A stretch of 64,000 nucleotides of DNA from Haloarcula argentinensis DSM 12282 (GTDB taxonomy: Archaea; Halobacteriota; Halobacteria; Halobacteriales; Haloarculaceae), in assembly GCA_000336895.1 (NCBI GenBank), contig AOLX01000014.1:570905-634904 (forward strand). The letters are read 5' to 3'. The notes beneath the pieces are model-generated. The model saw only the letters and a list, made by a program, of their open reading frames with translations. It ran no database searches and was not told where the DNA came from. Both the position numbers and the translations under genes were made by a program. Below, one piece after another: positions 1 through 8,875 of the stretch; positions within the stretch are counted from its first letter, which is position 1, and each line of letters begins with the position of its first letter.

Positions 1-1424
1 GTACGAACTTCGAAACGGCAAGCGATGTCGTCGTCTCCGACGTGTACCAGACGAACTCCGGCCCGGTCGTCGGCTTCGTCAGTCCTGTTGATGCCTCGCA
101 GAACCGATATATCCTCATCGAGTATTCGCTTGACGAAATCGCGAACTCGCTTCAGGGGAACAACAGGGCCGAAGGCGGATTCACGCAGGTCGTCAACGGA
201 TCGGCGGTCGTCATGATCGACGAACCAAGAGACGGGAGCCGCGGCCTCGGCGAAAACATACTGCAGTCGTATAGCTCGAACAGCCCTGCCACCGAACCGA
301 TCGACGCGGCAGCTGACCTCCGCTCGTCGGAGCAACAGTCCGGCGTCACCGCTGACATGCCGGCGACCGACGTACTCAACGAGCGCTACACTGTCGGCTA
401 TGCACCGATTCAGGGCACTGACTGGGTCGTTCTCGTACACGCACCCAACTCCGCGGTCTTTGGCTTCGTCCAGAACGTCCAGCAGTACGGACTTATCGGC
501 ACGGCACTGATGGTGTTGCTCATCGCGGGTGTCGGTGCGATACTCGGGTACAACACGGCAACGTCGATTGACCGCCTGACCCGAAAAACGGACCAGATGC
601 GACAGGGGAACCTCGACGTCGAGATCGCCACCAGTCGCATCGACAATATCGGCCGCCTGTACAGCGGATTCGCTGATATGCGCGACGGACTCAAACAGCA
701 GATCAACGAGGCCGAGCGTGCACAGAAAGAGGCGGAGGTTTCCCGGGCCGAAGCCCTTGAAGTCAACAAATACCTCCAGAAGAAGGCCGAAGAATTCTCC
801 GATGTGATGGAGGAGACGGCCGCTGGCAACCTCACCGAGCGGATGGCAACCGACGGCGAGAACGAGTCGATGGACCGTATCGCCAGCGAGTTCAACGGCA
901 TGGTCAATGAACTGGAAAAGACGATCGGTCAGCTCAACAGCTTCGCCGACGAAGTTGCAGAATCCGGAGACGTCGTTCTGTCAAGTGCGGAGTCCGTCCG
1001 TGACGCGTCCGAGCAGGTCGCCGAATCGACACAAAAGATCTCCGACGACGCTTACGATCAGAAGGATCGCCTCGCTACTATTTCCGAGGATCTCGATACC
1101 CTCGTGGACACACTCGAAGAACTGGAAGCGGAGAACCCGGACATCGACCTGGGCGACTCGCTCGAACGGTTCCGGACAGTTGCGACGACACTACAGTCAG
1201 CCGCCGAAACGAGTGACCAGATGATGGCCGAAACCCAGACCGTCGCTGGCGCAGCCGAAGAGCAGGCCGCAGAGCTCAACGAAGTGTCGTCACGGGCCGA
1301 ACAGCTCAAACGCTACGCGAAGCCACTCGGGGATATCCTGAACCGCTTCGAAACCGAAGCCGAGCACGAGTTCGTCTTCTCGGGCGGTCCGTCACAGAGT
1401 CTCGGCGAAGAGGAAGAAGAGTAG
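1..1424 (+). CDS. Transducer-like HAMP protein lacking the signalling tip (5' end missing)
   Basis: The reading frame is open from base 3, so the true start lies outside the window. The visible part begins in an extracellular Cache-type sensor domain. A membrane segment follows at about nt 486-555, then a HAMP domain (about 560-720), a linker and a second HAMP-like unit (about 790-930). After this comes one helix of a methyl-accepting-type coiled coil (to about 1110), a short acidic turn (about 1110-1157) and a return helix. The conserved hairpin tip that binds CheA/CheW, present in the other transducer at 27518-28834, is absent, with no frame break. The C-terminus is a run of Glu. It senses outside the cell, but its output is unknown. 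It could be a decoy, a scaffold, or work through another partner. Family placement is firm; function is inferred. Confidence 0.85.
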   Translation, partial: TNFETASDVVVSDVYQTNSGPVVGFVSPVDASQNRYILIEYSLDEIANSLQGNNRAEGGFTQVVNGSAVVMIDEPRDGSRGLGENILQSYSSNSPATEPIDAAADLRSSEQQSGVTADMPATDVLNERYTVGYAPIQGTDWVVLVHAPNSAVFGFVQNVQQYGLIGTALMVLLIAGVGAILGYNTATSIDRLTRKTDQMRQGNLDVEIATSRIDNIGRLYSGFADMRDGLKQQINEAERAQKEAEVSRAEALEVNKYLQKKAEEFSDVMEETAAGNLTERMATDGENESMDRIASEFNGMVNELEKTIGQLNSFADEVAESGDVVLSSAESVRDASEQVAESTQKISDDAYDQKDRLATISEDLDTLVDTLEELEAENPDIDLGDSLERFRTVATTLQSAAETSDQMMAETQTVAGAAEEQAAELNEVSSRAEQLKRYAKPLGDILNRFETEAEHEFVFSGGPSQSLGEEEEE

Positions 1425-1480
1425 CCCGCTTCACTGCGTTTACCGAAACCGATTTTCACACCGGCAACGTATCTCGCTCA

Positions 1481-1903
1481 ATGAGCGACGACACGGGCGA
1501 TATCTCACGGCCGGAACTCGCCGAGTACTGTCGAACCCAGGCTGCGATTCTTGCGGGGCATCTGGACCAGCGTAGTACGGAGCTCTCCGATTTGCTCGAA
1601 GAAATAGAACGGGACACTGCTAACGCTCGTGCGACATTGGCCGAGCGTTCCGGGCCGGATACCGATGCGGAAGCTACTATCGCCGAGATAGAGGACAAAC
1701 AGGAGCGAGCACAGGCGGAGCAGGAGGAAATCGACGAATACAGGGCACTCGCACAGGGATATACGGATCTTGCCGAACAGCTCGCCGAGGGCTCCGGTGA
1801 TCTCGAAACCGTTCTTGAATTCGAAATCGAAACCGACGCGCCGACGTATTTCGACGCAGAGACGACGATTCTGGGAGTTGCGACGGGAGAAGACCGGGGC
1901 TGA
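1481..1903 (+). CDS. Small acidic coiled-coil protein, unknown function
   Basis: A 140-residue acidic protein, ATG start, 56 nt downstream of the transducer-like gene and on the same strand. Residues about 15-110 are helical, rich in Glu, Ala and Gln with heptad-like leucines (TELSDLLEEIERD; DKQERAQAEQEEIDEYRALA), so a coiled coil is expected. There is no signal peptide or membrane segment. I recognise no family. Acidic composition and codon use match the neighbours, which supports a real gene. Co-transcription with the transducer-like gene is possible from the spacing but not shown. Confidence 0.6.
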   Translation: MSDDTGDISRPELAEYCRTQAAILAGHLDQRSTELSDLLEEIERDTANARATLAERSGPDTDAEATIAEIEDKQERAQAEQEEIDEYRALAQGYTDLAEQLAEGSGDLETVLEFEIETDAPTYFDAETTILGVATGEDRG

Positions 1904-2272
1904 AGATTTTACCGGAGGCCTGATCAAGACCAGGCTGCCATACAACGCTGACATCTGCTGACGGCCATCGTTCTCACGGTGACCCAGTGCTAAATTCGAA
2001 TAGCTTACGAGCAGAGGTATCCTCACTGCGAGGGTACGTGGCCCGGCTCGGCCTTTCTAGAAGTAAGTTGCCGTCCCAGCGCGATGAGGCTACGCTCATC
2101 GAGGTATTGATTCCGGTCCGAATCGGTAGCGACGCACTCGAATTCGATATAGCGATATGAGATTTATTTGTCCCAGGTAGATCACTGAGCTGTAGTATGA
2201 GGATTACCAGTAATAATTACAGAATCACACCACCCACGAAAATCTTAGCCAGAAATCCCTGCAGACCTGAGC
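1904..2272. other. Intergenic stretch without a gene
   Basis: No reading frame here has haloarchaeal codon use. It holds one clear hairpin (2082-2101) and AT-rich stretches near 2155-2230 that could belong to promoters or transcript ends. Nothing else is supported. Confidence 0.5.
2082..2101. repeat. Inverted repeat, 7 bp arms, 6 bp loop
   Basis: CGATGAG at 2082-2088 pairs exactly with CTCATCG at 2095-2101. It sits about 180 bp after the coiled-coil gene. No T-run follows, so a terminator is not clearly supported and the role is unknown. Confidence 0.4.
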
Positions 2273-2395
2273 TTACGAATTGAACGTGCGCTCGACGAGG
2301 TATTTGACCAGATAGAACCCGCCAATAAGAGTGATAATCATGACTACCAGTACAATCGCGATCATGAACAGAAGGACAAGTGCGTCGTTAGCCAT
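2273..2395 (-). CDS. Small single-span membrane protein
   Basis: A 40-residue protein starting MANDALVLLF, almost entirely one hydrophobic helix (residues about 5-30) with a short charged C-terminus (YLVERTFNS). I chose the ATG at 2395 because a purine-rich GGTGAG precedes it; an upstream in-frame start would add an unlikely polar leader of 22 residues. No family is recognised. Small haloarchaeal membrane proteins of this kind are often accessory subunits, but nothing nearby suggests a partner. Confidence 0.5.
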   Translation of the reverse strand: MANDALVLLFMIAIVLVVMIITLIGGFYLVKYLVERTFNS

Positions 2396-4009
2396 CAGGC
2401 TCACCCGCCCGCGAGGGGTCGTTTCGTCGAGAACGCATATCGTTAGCTTCAGCCTCGACACGCTAATGTAGGTGGGTTTCGGTTCAACAGTCTACGGCAC
2501 TATCTATCTGGCCTCCAGAGATCAGAGGTGCTCGGTGTTACGTGCACAGGAGGATGACAGAGCCACGCCGACCGAGGGCAACTTGAACGCAGAGATACGG
2601 CTGCTTTCGGAGCCTCTACCGCTCAACAGTGTGCGTAAACAGTGAAGCCTGACGCGGATTTTCGATACGAAAACAAATGACGAGCCGAATACGCCTGTTA
2701 TAGAGCTCTAATCTACTGGGTTTCCGTGGCAACTATAACGATGGGCATCTACGTAAGGGCATCATTCGCAACATAATTTTGTCGTCCAGTTAGACGAGTG
2801 GTCCCGGCCTGAGCTACCGATCAAGAGCTAACCGAGAGGCAGGTAACATACCGGCGTCTCCGGATGGAAAGCGCTGACAGCTCAAATTACTGACGCCGAG
2901 AGACGGGGCTGGTTGGAACTGTGGCACGACAGGACTGATTGCTTCTACTGAGTTTTTCAGCCGGGACTGTTTCTGGCGAGGCACAGGACACGCAACTAGT
3001 CGACAGAACGGCTACTCTGGATATTGCTGCAAACACTCCTGTCGCTTATCCTGCCGCGGTCGGCGGGCAATACCTGGAAGGCTATGAGCTGGTCAAATGG
3101 TTCCGTGAGATGATGCGAAGCCCGGTTGCAACTGGAGTTGCCCGAGGCACAGTGCTTTTCGGGATACGAAGGCAGAACGACTACCTGACAGTCATACAGT
3201 AACGAATGTCTCCGCTAACTTGAACGAGCCCGACGCCGCTGTCACCTCTGAAGCACATGTCGTGCCCTGCTGGAACGACGGTATGAGGACGGCATAGACA
3301 CGATGTATCTAGTCAAAAGCGTAGTCCTGCCCAGATGTTCACCTGTGGCGGCACACAGAACAGGCAGTCAGGCCGATAGCACGCTTGTGGCGGTTATTAG
3401 GCGACCACGACTGATCGGAGTCACACGCTCTTATCATCACAAGGACCGGACTACAGACCTGAGTACCATCCAACGTGACGGGCATATATTGTCGGGAAAC
3501 TCTCAGACTGATTGAGAGCCGCACAGAGATCGCGCTGTTCTCTAGTAAAGGGAGGATCAGCACGGCTGATTCATTTTCTGTTTGAGAAACCGTGGCTGCT
3601 ATGTAGTCTGGGGCGATTCGGGAACTAATTGTTGCAGGGAAATCGGTGCTACCGAACTGTTGGATAGACTCCTATCCATATCTGGCTTGGCTGAGTAACA
3701 AACCAGATCTGAATCATCCCGACTTACTTCCCAGTCGTTCACTAGATCAAATCAAATATTGGGGGATAGTTGACAGGCGGTACGCTGCTTTCGTCCGTCC
3801 GAATCTGTTGGGCAGGCAGACTAAACAAAGAGGACGGTAATCTGCGACCGATTTGTATTTGTGAATATGTACTCACTGGTTGATTAAGTATTGGATTATT
3901 GCCAGTATCGCGGCAAATAGCGGCGAAATAGGGTGTCACACGCCCAAATAAAGGCTTTTATCTCTAAGTATGGGACTACATTGAAGTCCCCCGCGTCCCA
4001 GGGGTAACT
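2396..4009. other. Gene-poor region of about 1.6 kb upstream of the recombinase pair
   Basis: No frame shows convincing protein-like composition. The longest candidate (2939-3202 plus, 87 codons) has no recognisable motif. The base composition is more AT-rich than the flanks, especially after 3600. A small perfect hairpin lies at 2659-2673 (TTTTCG-ATA-CGAAAA). Because it borders a tyrosine recombinase, it may be a decayed integrated element, but no gene remnant could be named. Confidence 0.45.
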
Positions 4010-4423
4010 GTGTCCAGTGACAGTGAGCGAACGACGGTTCGGACGTACATTCCGGCCTATCAGAAAGAACAGTGGCAAGCCCACGCTGAGGAACTGGATA
4101 TGAGTCAAAGCGAGTTCGTCCGGACGATGGTACAGGCGGGTCGAAGCGGATTCGAGTCAGCAGCCTCCGAGACGCCTGAATCGGACGACGCTGAGAGCGA
4201 TAGCGAGGAACCCCGTTCTCCGGACGCTACCCCTGGGGGTGACGGGCTGAAAGACCGGGTCCGGGAGATCTTAGCTGACGGGGATTACTACGAGTGGGAC
4301 GACCTACTCGCCGAACTGACCGATGATATCGAAGAACGCCTCGAAGATACGCTACAAGAACTGCAGTCCAACAACGAAGTGCAGTACAGCGGGCGACACG
4401 GGGGGTACGTTCGAGACGAATGA
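4010..4423 (+). CDS. Ribbon-helix-helix-like/winged-helix protein paired with the recombinase (DUF5805-like)
   Basis: A 137-residue protein, GTG start. Residues 8-45 (TVRTYIPAYQKEQW... SQSEFVRTMVQAG) look like a ribbon-helix-helix unit. Residues 50-80 are a Ser/Asp/Glu-rich linker, and residues 80-137 resemble a winged helix (KDRVREILADGDYYEWDDLLAEL... YSGRHGGYVRDE). Its stop overlaps the recombinase start (ATGA), so the two are translationally coupled. I recall this arrangement as a haloarchaeal family of unknown function (DUF5805) next to XerC-like genes; the name is from memory. It is probably a DNA-binding partner or regulator of the recombinase. Confidence 0.75.
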   Translation: MSSDSERTTVRTYIPAYQKEQWQAHAEELDMSQSEFVRTMVQAGRSGFESAASETPESDDAESDSEEPRSPDATPGGDGLKDRVREILADGDYYEWDDLLAELTDDIEERLEDTLQELQSNNEVQYSGRHGGYVRDE

Positions 4424-5457
4424 GCACGGATACAGCCACGCCAGACGCCGAGTCGGACCCTGTCGGGTATTTCCTCGATGACATCACGTATCACGGAAAG
4501 AGCGACCGGACCCGTGCGTCCTACGAGCGCGTCCTTCGGGACTTCGAGTCCTATCTGGCGGATGGCCACCAGGCCATTCCCATCCGAGAGGCTTCCCACC
4601 GGGACTGTATGGCATATGTCCACAGTCTTCGTGGAAACGTCGAAGAAAGCACAGTCGCAACGTATGCATCCTATCTACACCGGTTTTTCGCGTACATGAC
4701 CCAGGTGGGGGTCTTCGAATCGAATCCGATGACGCTGGTCATGGAAGAGATGGACGAGTCCATCAACACCGACCCAACCCGCCGAGAGATAGACCTCCAG
4801 TCGATGCGTGCGTTCGTCGACAGCATCCCGCACCCACTTGAGCAAGCTATCGTAGTGACGCTATTGAAGACGGGAATGCGGGCCGGCGAACTGTGTAACC
4901 TCGATATCCGTGACCTCAACCTCGAAACCCCCGGCCCCAGGCCGGAGATACCGGTCCGGGCGGGGCTCGACGGGCGTCCGGACTCGTTGTTCGTCGCAGC
5001 GGAACCGACCCACGGAGAGACCAGTAATGAGGAGGAACGAACAGCATCCAACAAGCGCAAGCGCGAGACAACAGTCCCAATCGACGCAGAGCTGGGCTCA
5101 GTACTGCGGCGCTGGCTCGCAATCCGACCGGACACGCAGTCCCCGGCGGAGCCGCTGTTCGTCTCTACAAGCGACAGCTGGGGGGAGCGACTTACGCCGA
5201 ACATGGTACACCATATCGTCGAGTCTCACGCCCGCGAGTTCGGTTGGTACACGGATGGTGGCGGAGCCGAAGAGAACGTGACGCCGCACTATTTCCGGCA
5301 CTTCTTCACGACGCATCTCCGGGATCGGACCGGCGACCGTGGCGTCGTCAAATACCTCAGGGGCGACGTGGCACAAGATGTCATCGACACGTACACCCAC
5401 GAATGGGGGACCCGAGTCAGGGATGTGTACGAGGCCGAAATCTACTCGCTACTGTGA
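4420..5457 (+). CDS. Tyrosine recombinase/integrase (XerC/D-like)
   Basis: A 345-residue site-specific recombinase. Residues about 15-100 form the SAM-like core-binding domain and about 120-340 the catalytic domain. Visible active-site residues are Arg154 (TGMRAGEL), a Lys-rich strand at 212-216, His290-x-x-Arg293 (HYFRHF) and the nucleophile Tyr325 (DTYTH). The position that is usually His/Trp, nine residues before the Tyr, is Asp (LRGD). It overlaps the preceding gene by 4 nt. No tRNA or flanking direct repeat was seen, so it may be a resident chromosomal recombinase rather than a live element. An inverted repeat with a 6-bp spacer lies 20 bp downstream (5477-5494). Confidence 0.9.
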   Translation: MSTDTATPDAESDPVGYFLDDITYHGKSDRTRASYERVLRDFESYLADGHQAIPIREASHRDCMAYVHSLRGNVEESTVATYASYLHRFFAYMTQVGVFESNPMTLVMEEMDESINTDPTRREIDLQSMRAFVDSIPHPLEQAIVVTLLKTGMRAGELCNLDIRDLNLETPGPRPEIPVRAGLDGRPDSLFVAAEPTHGETSNEEERTASNKRKRETTVPIDAELGSVLRRWLAIRPDTQSPAEPLFVSTSDSWGERLTPNMVHHIVESHAREFGWYTDGGGAEENVTPHYFRHFFTTHLRDRTGDRGVVKYLRGDVAQDVIDTYTHEWGTRVRDVYEAEIYSLL

Positions 5458-5476
5458 CTGTTATATTATTTATCTA

Positions 5477-5494
5477 ACACTACAGCGATAGTGT
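5477..5494. repeat. Inverted repeat with 6-bp spacer behind the recombinase gene
   Basis: ACACTA (5477-5482), spacer CAGCGA, TAGTGT (5489-5494). The arms are perfect. The geometry of arms around a 6-bp spacer resembles the core of Xer/dif-type sites, but extended 11-bp arms match only about 7 of 11. It could equally be a transcript-end hairpin for the recombinase operon. Confidence 0.4.
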
Positions 5495-5699
5495 GAATGG
5501 TAGCTGCGACACTCGTAAATCATATGCCGCTATATAGAAACGATCGATTCTGCTTCGCAGCTATGCTATCTCAATGGACGATCTCAGTGACCGCATACGA
5601 CAGGAGTATCACCGGCGCGAACGGGACGTACCCAGAGACCGAAGACGCCAAGACGACACACGTCTCGGGGCTACCTACTCGGATGAAGTACTGATAGGG

Positions 5700-6416
5700 C
5701 TACTCGGGATCCAGAAGCTTCGACTCGGCAGTTCTGAGGTGTTCGAGGAGCGTCGTCTTCGAGATGTCCATCTCGGCGGCGAGCTCGCGGACCGAAATTC
5801 CACGCGGCCACTGATAGTAGCCGGCTTCGCGGGCCGCTTCGAAAGCCCGTCGCTGAGCCGGCGTTAGCGAGTCGGTTCGCAGCCCACCCACCGACCGCTC
5901 GGTATCGCTGTCCGGCGTGACGATGGATTCGACCGACACGTCAGCGTCGGCGTCGGCTTCGACGGCATCGAGTGCGGACTGGATTTCGGGCCGTTCGCCG
6001 GTGAAACTCACCTGCCACCGTTCGCGACCGTCTTCGATACGAACGGGCGCGCTGTGGACGAACCCGTGTTCGAGCAGCGTCGGGCAGACCAGCTCGTCCG
6101 GATCGTACTCCAGCAGGAACTGTCTGACGACGGTTCCGGGCGCGTCGTGTTTGTGTCCGATACGTGCCTGAAGCTCCTGTATCTCTCCGGCGTGGGGCGA
6201 TGCACGGACTGCGTCAAGGCAGTTTTCGACGTCTGACTTCGTGGCTCCATACGCCGTAAACACGCCGTTGACCGATGCTGTCGGCGACTGGACGGTCTGT
6301 TGCACCGTGTGTGCCAGGATGCCACCATCGGTTCGGTCGGTCGCTTCGATAGCCCAGCAGTTCGGGTGCCACAGGTCGAGTGTAAGCCGTGCTCCGGCGC
6401 TATCGGTTTGACTCAT
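5700..6416 (-). CDS. HTH_10 (bacterio-opsin activator type) transcriptional regulator
   Basis: A 238-residue protein. The C-terminal 55 residues (SLTPAQRRAFEAAREAGYYQWPRGISVRELAAEMDISKTT..EHLRTAESKLL) are a typical haloarchaeal Bat-type helix-turn-helix. The N-terminal about 160 residues form the alpha/beta region usual for this family and presumably sense a ligand. It lies 42 nt downstream of the ABC permease gene on the same strand, so it is probably the last gene of the transporter operon and a local regulator of amino-acid uptake or breakdown. The ligand is unknown. No PAS or GAF domain is evident. Confidence 0.85.
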   Translation of the reverse strand: MSQTDSAGARLTLDLWHPNCWAIEATDRTDGGILAHTVQQTVQSPTASVNGVFTAYGATKSDVENCLDAVRASPHAGEIQELQARIGHKHDAPGTVVRQFLLEYDPDELVCPTLLEHGFVHSAPVRIEDGRERWQVSFTGERPEIQSALDAVEADADADVSVESIVTPDSDTERSVGGLRTDSLTPAQRRAFEAAREAGYYQWPRGISVRELAAEMDISKTTLLEHLRTAESKLLDPE

Positions 6417-6458
6417 GGGATGTGCTGCAATGTTTGATTGGTAACGGTAAGAGAGTAG

Positions 6459-7445
6459 TCATTGTCTGGTGTGTCCGACACCGGCTGTTGCAGTGTGCGA
6501 TTCGACACGGTCCATCAGTGCTGATGCCGACACGACCAGCGCCAGATACAGTATCGCTACCAGCACGAACAGCTCTGTATACTGGTACGTCTCGTTAGCG
6601 ATAGTACTTGTCCGGCCGTACAGTTCCTGCACAGTGATGAAACTCGCCAGCGAGGAGTACTTGATAAGGTACACGAGTTCGTTCGTCCAGCTGGGAAGCG
6701 CGAGTCGGAGGCCCTGTGGAACGACGACGTACCGTATCCCTTCGAGCTTCGAGAGCCCGATCGCGCGTGCGGCAGTCAGCTGCCCGCCGTCGACTGACTC
6801 TAGCGACGCACGCAGGTATTCGGACTGGTAGGCGGCGCTGTTCAGCGTGAAGCTGATGACAGCGACCCAGAACGCCTGTGCTGGGACGAAGCCGACACCG
6901 ACTCCCGGGACACCTCTAAGAACCTGCGTCAGTGAGGTCGCGAAGTAGAGGACGAACAACTGGGCGAGCAATGGCGTCCCACGAATGAGTTCCGTGTACG
7001 ACAGAGCGAACCACCGGGCCCACCGCCCGCCGTACACCCGGACGACGCTGAGCGGGAGCGCCAGCGCGAACCCGAGACAGACGCTGAAGACCGTCAGGAG
7101 AACGGTCGTCCAGATACCGTGTGCCAGCGCCGGCAGGTACGCCGTCGCGTCGGCGGCAAACCGGAGCGTGTCGGCGAACCACACGAGCGGCGCTCCGGCG
7201 ACACCAAGTGGCGTGGCGAGCGACGCGACGGCATCCGCTGTTGTCAGGAACGGGGCCGCCGGAATAAATGGTGTGCCGCGGTCGAATCCGGAGACTCCTG
7301 CGAGGACGAAATCAGTGGTCCACCGGGCGAGAACCCAGACCCAGAACAGTGCCAGACCCACTGTGAGTGGGCGGACGGTGAAGACCGTCCCGACGCGGTC
7401 CCGGAGCCCCGGGTTCGGGGATGTTGTCGATTCAGCTGTGCTCAT
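6459..7445 (-). CDS. Polar amino-acid ABC transporter permease (HisM/GlnP type)
   Basis: A 328-residue integral membrane protein with a long N-terminal extension holding one extra membrane segment (about 28-50). The permease core follows (about 130-320) with the HisMQ loop signature around YLRASLESVDGGQLTAARAIGLSKLEGIRYVVVPQGLRLALP. It forms the channel with the permease at 8191-8871. Its start overlaps the ATPase stop by 4 nt (ATGA), showing tight coupling. The substrate cannot be read from the sequence; the neighbouring arginase and aminotransferase suggest arginine or ornithine. Confidence 0.93.
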   Translation of the reverse strand: MSTAESTTSPNPGLRDRVGTVFTVRPLTVGLALFWVWVLARWTTDFVLAGVSGFDRGTPFIPAAPFLTTADAVASLATPLGVAGAPLVWFADTLRFAADATAYLPALAHGIWTTVLLTVFSVCLGFALALPLSVVRVYGGRWARWFALSYTELIRGTPLLAQLFVLYFATSLTQVLRGVPGVGVGFVPAQAFWVAVISFTLNSAAYQSEYLRASLESVDGGQLTAARAIGLSKLEGIRYVVVPQGLRLALPSWTNELVYLIKYSSLASFITVQELYGRTSTIANETYQYTELFVLVAILYLALVVSASALMDRVESHTATAGVGHTRQ

Positions 7446-8194
7446 GCCGTTTCCTCGTGTGCATGCAATCTGCTCAGGAACTGTTCGGTTCGGTCCGCAG
7501 TGGGGTTCTGGAACAGTTGCTCCGGCGGGCCGTGTTCGACGATCTCGCCGTCGTCGAGGAACACGATGTCCGACGCGGCCGACCGGGCGAAGTCCATCTC
7601 GTGACTGACGACGAGCATCGTGATGCCCTCGTCGGCGAGGTCGCGCATCACCTCGACGACCTCGCCGACGAGTTCGGGATCGAGGGCGCTGGTCGGCTCG
7701 TCGAACAGCACCAGTTCCGGGTCCATCGCGAGTGCGCGCGCGATGCCGACACGCTGTTTCTGCCCGCCGGAGAGTTCAGCGGGGTAGGAGTCCGCTTGTT
7801 CCAGCAATCCGACCTGTTCGAGGTGGTTCCGTCCGGCCGCTTCGGCGTCAGCAGCGTCCATGCCGAGTACTTTTTTCGGGCCGAGCGTGACGTTCTCGAG
7901 CGCCGTCAGGTGCGCAAAGAGGTTGAAGTCCTGGAACACCATGCCGACCTGCTTTCGCAGTTCGTTGACGTCGGTGTCGGCTCCAGTCACGTCCTGCCCA
8001 TCGAGGGCGATCCGGCCACTGTTGATTTCCGTCAGTCGGTTCACACATCGGAGCAACGTGGACTTGCCCGAGCCGCTGGGACCGATGAGAACCGTCACGT
8101 CACCTTGGTCCATCTCGAGGCCGACGCCTTCCAGTACCTCTTCGCTCCCGTAGGACTTGTGCAGATCGTCGATTGAGAGTAGTGGCTGTGTCAT
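7442..8194 (-). CDS. Polar amino-acid ABC transporter ATP-binding protein (GlnQ/HisP type)
   Basis: A 250-residue ATPase of normal family length. Walker A is at residues 38-46 (GPSGSGKST), the signature is LSGGQKQRVGIARAL, and Walker B is LVLFDEPTSALDPE followed by the switch His in VVSHEMDFA. It powers the two permeases encoded on either side and overlaps both genes by 4 nt. Family assignment is firm; substrate is inferred from the catabolic genes upstream. Confidence 0.96.
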   Translation of the reverse strand: MTQPLLSIDDLHKSYGSEEVLEGVGLEMDQGDVTVLIGPSGSGKSTLLRCVNRLTEINSGRIALDGQDVTGADTDVNELRKQVGMVFQDFNLFAHLTALENVTLGPKKVLGMDAADAEAAGRNHLEQVGLLEQADSYPAELSGGQKQRVGIARALAMDPELVLFDEPTSALDPELVGEVVEVMRDLADEGITMLVVSHEMDFARSAASDIVFLDDGEIVEHGPPEQLFQNPTADRTEQFLSRLHAHEETA

Positions 8195-8871
8195 GTCGTT
8201 CCCTCCGGTACCGCGTAGTAGTCGCTGAGTCTGTCGAGTGACCGATTCGTCGCGAACGTCAGCACGAAGTAGACGAGGCTGACGGCGAGGAAAATCTCGA
8301 GTGCCGCTGTCGACTGTCCGCCTTCGTAGAGGTTCTGTCCTGTCGTCAGCAGCTCGCCGATTCCGATGACGATGGCGATACTCGTGTCTTTGAGGACGAT
8401 GGTAAACTCGTTCTGGAAGCCCGGAACACTCCGGCGGAGCGCCTGCGGGACGACGACGTGCCGAATCGCTTCGAATCGGGACATCGCGACGGCGCGTGCC
8501 GCTTCCAGCTGCCCGTCGTCGACGCTCTGGAGCGCACCACGGAAGATCTGTGACTGGTAGGCGGCGCTCCGGAGGCCGAGTGCGATAGTCGCCGTGACGA
8601 ACGCGCTACTGGAGATAGAGAGGCCGAAGTACAGGATCATAATGATGACCAGCAGCGGGGTACCACGGAGGACAACCCCGACCTGTTCGACCACCCGCCG
8701 GGCCCTGTCCGAGCCGTACACTTCTATCGCACCGGCCGGAAACCCGACGACGAATCCCAGGAGAATGCTGGCTACGGTGAGCGCGATAGTGACGACTGTC
8801 CCCCCGAGCAACAGGCCCATGTTGTCGATGACGAACAGCCAGTCGACGGTCTGCAGTAGGATTGCTGCCAT
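8191..8871 (-). CDS. Polar amino-acid ABC transporter permease
   Basis: A 226-residue HisMQ-type permease with about five membrane helices and the cytoplasmic EAA-like loop (FRGALQSVDDGQLEAARAVAMSRFEAIRHVVVPQALRRSVPGFQNEF). It is the partner of the permease at 6459-7445. It begins 4 nt after the binding-protein stop and overlaps the ATPase gene by 4 nt. The order binding protein, permease, ATPase, permease is a complete importer. Confidence 0.94.
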   Translation of the reverse strand: MAAILLQTVDWLFVIDNMGLLLGGTVVTIALTVASILLGFVVGFPAGAIEVYGSDRARRVVEQVGVVLRGTPLLVIIMILYFGLSISSSAFVTATIALGLRSAAYQSQIFRGALQSVDDGQLEAARAVAMSRFEAIRHVVVPQALRRSVPGFQNEFTIVLKDTSIAIVIGIGELLTTGQNLYEGGQSTAALEIFLAVSLVYFVLTFATNRSLDRLSDYYAVPEGTT

Positions 8872-8875
8872 GGCC

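Noticed and set aside
2939..3202. 87-codon frame beginning MLLLSFSAGTVSG, signal-peptide-like
   Set aside because: Composition after the first residues is not typical of haloarchaeal exported proteins, no motif is present, and upstream promoter signals are absent.
5574..5867. 97-codon plus-strand frame starting MDDLSDRIRQEYHRR
   Set aside because: Its second half is antisense to the Bat-type regulator and the first part alone is short and motif-free. Cannot be excluded as a truncated gene, but not supported.
7421..8176. Plus-strand frame of 251 codons over the ABC ATPase
   Set aside because: Mirror of an unmistakable ATP-binding protein gene on the other strand.
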